A DNA stretch of 8,681 nucleotides from Eubacterium sp. UBA5416 (lineage in GTDB: Bacteria; Bacillota; Clostridia; Lachnospirales; Lachnospiraceae): assembly GCA_002409525.1 (NCBI GenBank), contig DHNM01000040.1:132761-141441 (forward strand), in the 5' to 3' direction. This document shows positions 7,385 to 8,681 of the stretch, one piece after another (position 1 is the first letter of the stretch; every line of letters begins with the position of its first letter). The notes beneath the pieces were generated by a model, which saw only the letters and a list, made by a program, of their open reading frames with translations, did no database searches and was not told the DNA's origin. The translations under genes and the position numbers were made by a program.

Positions 7385-8314
7385 TTACCATAAACTGTTT
7401 CCGGACATCTTATCTGCCGCCTTATTAACGATAATTAATATCACCAGATTAATTACAGTATTAAATAGCCCAATGGCAGTCGAATATGAGATATCGTTAT
7501 TGATCAGACCTACTTTATAAACATAGGTTGATATAATCTCGGAAACCGAAAGATTCAAATTATTCTGGAGGAGGAATGCCTTCTCAAACCCAACCGATAA
7601 GATACTTCCGGAATTCATGATCAAAAGGATGGTTGCCGTCGGCAGAATTGAAGGGAAATCTATGTACCTTATCAGTTGGAACTTTGTTGCCCCGTCACAC
7701 CGGGCAGCTTCATGAAGCTCTGGACTGATACCCGACAGCGCCGCGAAGTAGATTACCGAATTCCACCCTGTATTCTGCCAGACACCCGTCCAGACATAGA
7801 TATGCCTCCAATATTCCTTTTTAGCCATCAGGTTCGTCGATCCCATTCCTAAATGTTTCATGACATTACCAATTACACCGACTGATGGTGATAAAAACAA
7901 GATAATCATACCGCACATGACAACTACTGATATAAAGTTTGGTGCATATGTAATCGTCTGTATCACTTTGCGGTATTTCTTATGCCGAAAAGAATTCAGC
8001 AGCAGCGCTAAAATAATAGGAACCGGAAATGAAACGATCAAGCTATACAGACTAAGCACCAAGGTATTCTTTATAGTCGATGTAAAGTAGGGAGACTCGA
8101 AGAATCGCCTGAAATAATACAACCCTGCCCAGGGACTCCCCCATATACCTGCCCTGCCGTTATACCTTCGAAATGCAAGCTGTACTCCATACATCGGTAC
8201 ATAACTGAAGATGAATGTCAGTATAATACCGGGAATACAAAACAGGTAAAGTGACATGTCCCGCTTTAAAACACGTTTTACCCTCCCTTTCTTTTTTCCG
8301 TTTACTGAACTCAT
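7385..8314 (-). CDS. Carbohydrate ABC transporter permease, LplB/YteP-like
   Basis: This 309-residue protein is the first gene of the operon. After a basic N-terminus it has about six membrane helices and the LplB-group beginning YLFCIPG followed by SYVPMYGVQLAFR (residues 37-49 from the start used here). The EAA loop EAARCDGATKFQLI lies at 202-215, where the ATPase docks, and the C-terminus GNSLW is typical of LplB/YteP proteins. It forms a heterodimer with the next permease. The frame is open to an ATG at 8377, but that codon lies inside the leader palindrome 8371-8384. The ATG at 8314 has AAAGG 8 nt upstream, and the 21 extra residues do not look like family sequence. The start at 8314 is therefore preferred, leaving a leader of about 140 nt. 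Confidence 0.92.
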   Translation of the reverse strand: MSSVNGKKKGRVKRVLKRDMSLYLFCIPGIILTFIFSYVPMYGVQLAFRRYNGRAGIWGSPWAGLYYFRRFFESPYFTSTIKNTLVLSLYSLIVSFPVPIILALLLNSFRHKKYRKVIQTITYAPNFISVVVMCGMIILFLSPSVGVIGNVMKHLGMGSTNLMAKKEYWRHIYVWTGVWQNTGWNSVIYFAALSGISPELHEAARCDGATKFQLIRYIDFPSILPTATILLIMNSGSILSVGFEKAFLLQNNLNLSVSEIISTYVYKVGLINNDISYSTAIGLFNTVINLVILIIVNKAADKMSGNSLW

Positions 8315-8322
8315 AACACCAC

Positions 8323-8327
8323 CCTTT
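8323..8327 (-). promoter_or_regulatory. Ribosome binding site deciding the LplB-like permease start
   Basis: AAAGG followed by GTGGTGTT and ATG on the minus strand gives an 8-nt spacing to the start at 8314. The in-frame ATG at 8335 has AAGGG only 2 nt away, and the one at 8377 has AGGGA about 12 nt away. Both are poorer. Confidence 0.6.
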
Positions 8328-8370
8328 CTCGCCATCGCCCTTATTTTTCGTTTAATACATTTTGTTATTT

Positions 8371-8384
8371 TTAACATTTGTTAA
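8371..8384. promoter_or_regulatory. Operator-like palindrome 2, in the leader
   Basis: TTAACA-TT-TGTTAA is a perfect inverted repeat of 6-bp arms. It differs by one central base from the palindrome at 8465-8478. An adjoining CA extends it towards a third half-site (TGTTAACA at 8379-8386). It lies about 70-85 nt downstream of the predicted transcription start. It could act as a roadblock or as an auxiliary looping site for the same repressor. Confidence 0.6.
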
Positions 8385-8405
8385 CATAATTCCCTGCTGT
8401 TGTCT

Positions 8406-8439
8406 AATATTCACATTTTTTCATTCAATTATGAATATT
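8406..8439. repeat. Inverted repeat in the operon leader
   Basis: AATATTCA (8406-8413) and TGAATATT (8432-8439) are exact complements across 18 nt. It lies between the two operator-like palindromes, just downstream of the predicted transcription start. It could be a weak RNA hairpin or a second regulator's site. All arms are AT-rich, so chance is possible. Confidence 0.3.
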
Positions 8440-8461
8440 TTACCATGTTCTTGATGTACAA

Positions 8462-8490
8462 ATATTAACATATGTTAAATTATATGTCAA
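8462..8490 (-). promoter_or_regulatory. Main promoter of the glycan-uptake operon
   Basis: On the minus strand a perfect -35 TTGACA (8485-8490) is followed after 17 bp by TAATAT (8462-8467), four of six matches to TATAAT. The predicted start is near 8455. The palindrome at 8465-8478 covers the distal spacer and half of the -10 box, so a bound repressor would exclude RNA polymerase. The region from 8491 to 8650 shows only AT-rich sequence and a small AGGTA/TACCT inverted repeat (8542-8562), with no gene. Confidence 0.7.
8465..8478. promoter_or_regulatory. Operator-like palindrome 1, overlapping the -10 box
   Basis: TTAACATATGTTAA is a perfect 14-bp palindrome inside the promoter. A single one could be chance in AT-rich DNA, but its position over the -10 box and a second near-identical copy in the leader make it a strong operator candidate. 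It lacks the central CG usual for LacI-family sites, so I do not name the regulator family. Confidence 0.65.
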
Positions 8491-8652
8491 CAAAATTTAT
8501 ACTTTATTTTTATTTATGTATTTTTATCCATAGTTATATTTAGGTATTCATAATTTTTACCTGGAATTACGCCTTATATTTATTTTTATATTTAACTTTT
8601 TGTTCAGTATTGTTAATAGTCATTGAAACAGTTTATATATAATGATATAATT

Positions 8653-8681
8653 GATGTTGGGGTCAAAAGAAATTTGACCCC
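8653..8681. repeat. Dispersed palindromic repeat, copy at the right window edge
   Basis: GGGGTCAAA (8659-8667) and TTTGACCCC (8673-8681) form a perfect 9-bp stem with an AGAAA loop. The preceding GATGTT, with the stem start, makes a 17-bp exact inverted match (8653-8669) to 2103-2119. The stem may continue past the window, since AACATC would pair with GATGTT. On the minus strand no T-run follows it. It could end a gene on either side or simply be a REP-like element. Confidence 0.6.

Noticed and set aside
8465..8478. The promoter palindrome as a CcpA cre site
   Set aside because: Cre sites have a central CG and a TGNAARCG-type pattern; this palindrome has neither.
8585..8650. A second upstream promoter using TTGACC from the edge hairpin
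   Set aside because: The only -10-like sequences lie at poor spacing (TATATA at 19 bp, ATTATA at 17 bp), and the TTGACC belongs to the palindromic repeat.
2103..8669. The 17-bp inverted matches as terminal inverted repeats of a transposon carrying the operon
   Set aside because: No transposase or integrase is present, the matches lie within hairpins, no target duplication is visible, and the enclosed genes form an ordinary uptake operon.
8378..8681. A riboswitch or T-box in the long leader
   Set aside because: The leader is AT-rich with only short inverted repeats. No conserved riboswitch core, T-box sequence or terminator/antiterminator pair is visible.
1..8681. CRISPR array, tRNA or rRNA genes
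   Set aside because: No regularly spaced direct repeats, cloverleaf sequences or rRNA-like stretches were seen on either strand.

Overview
This 8.7-kb window looks like part of the chromosome of a low-GC, gut-type Firmicute, most likely a Clostridia/Lachnospiraceae relative. That placement is an inference. It rests on the AT-rich intergenic DNA, the strong AGGAGG-type ribosome sites, the LplABC-style sugar transporter and the YitT-family membrane protein; there is no rRNA or other marker gene. All seven genes lie on the minus strand, so the window reads from right to left in biological order.

Right end (8315-8681): a gene-free, very AT-rich control region. It holds a convincing minus-strand sigma-A type promoter (TTGACA, 17 bp, TAATAT). 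A perfect 14-bp palindrome is embedded between and over the promoter boxes, and a near-identical palindrome sits 94 bp downstream in the leader. The window ends inside a perfect GGGGTCAAA/TTTGACCCC hairpin.

Middle (2129-8314): one transcription unit of two ABC permeases (LplB-like, then LplC-like), a large lipoprotein solute-binding protein, an alpha-L-fucosidase (GH29) and a GH18 glycosidase. No ATPase is encoded, which is usual for this class because they share an MsmX-type ATPase encoded elsewhere. An 18-bp perfect hairpin separates the binding protein from the hydrolases and probably sets transporter and enzyme expression at different levels. None of the hydrolases has a signal peptide. 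The logic is therefore to capture an oligosaccharide outside, import it intact and trim it inside the cell. The GH18 active site and the fucosidase together suggest a fucosylated, N-acetylhexosamine-containing glycan, such as a host N-glycan or mucin fragment; this is inference.

Left (1030-2037): a sialidase-fold (BNR/Asp-box) protein without a signal peptide, probably the last gene of the unit or expressed from its own weak promoter, closed by a rho-independent terminator at 976-1018. Farther left is an independent YitT-family membrane protein (47-889) with its own good promoter (TTGACT, 17 bp, TACAAT). The window opens in a palindrome that looks like one half of a longer hairpin.

The most interesting non-coding signals are the paired operators of the glycan operon and a dispersed palindromic repeat (17 bp shared exactly between 2103-2119 and 8653-8669 in opposite orientation).
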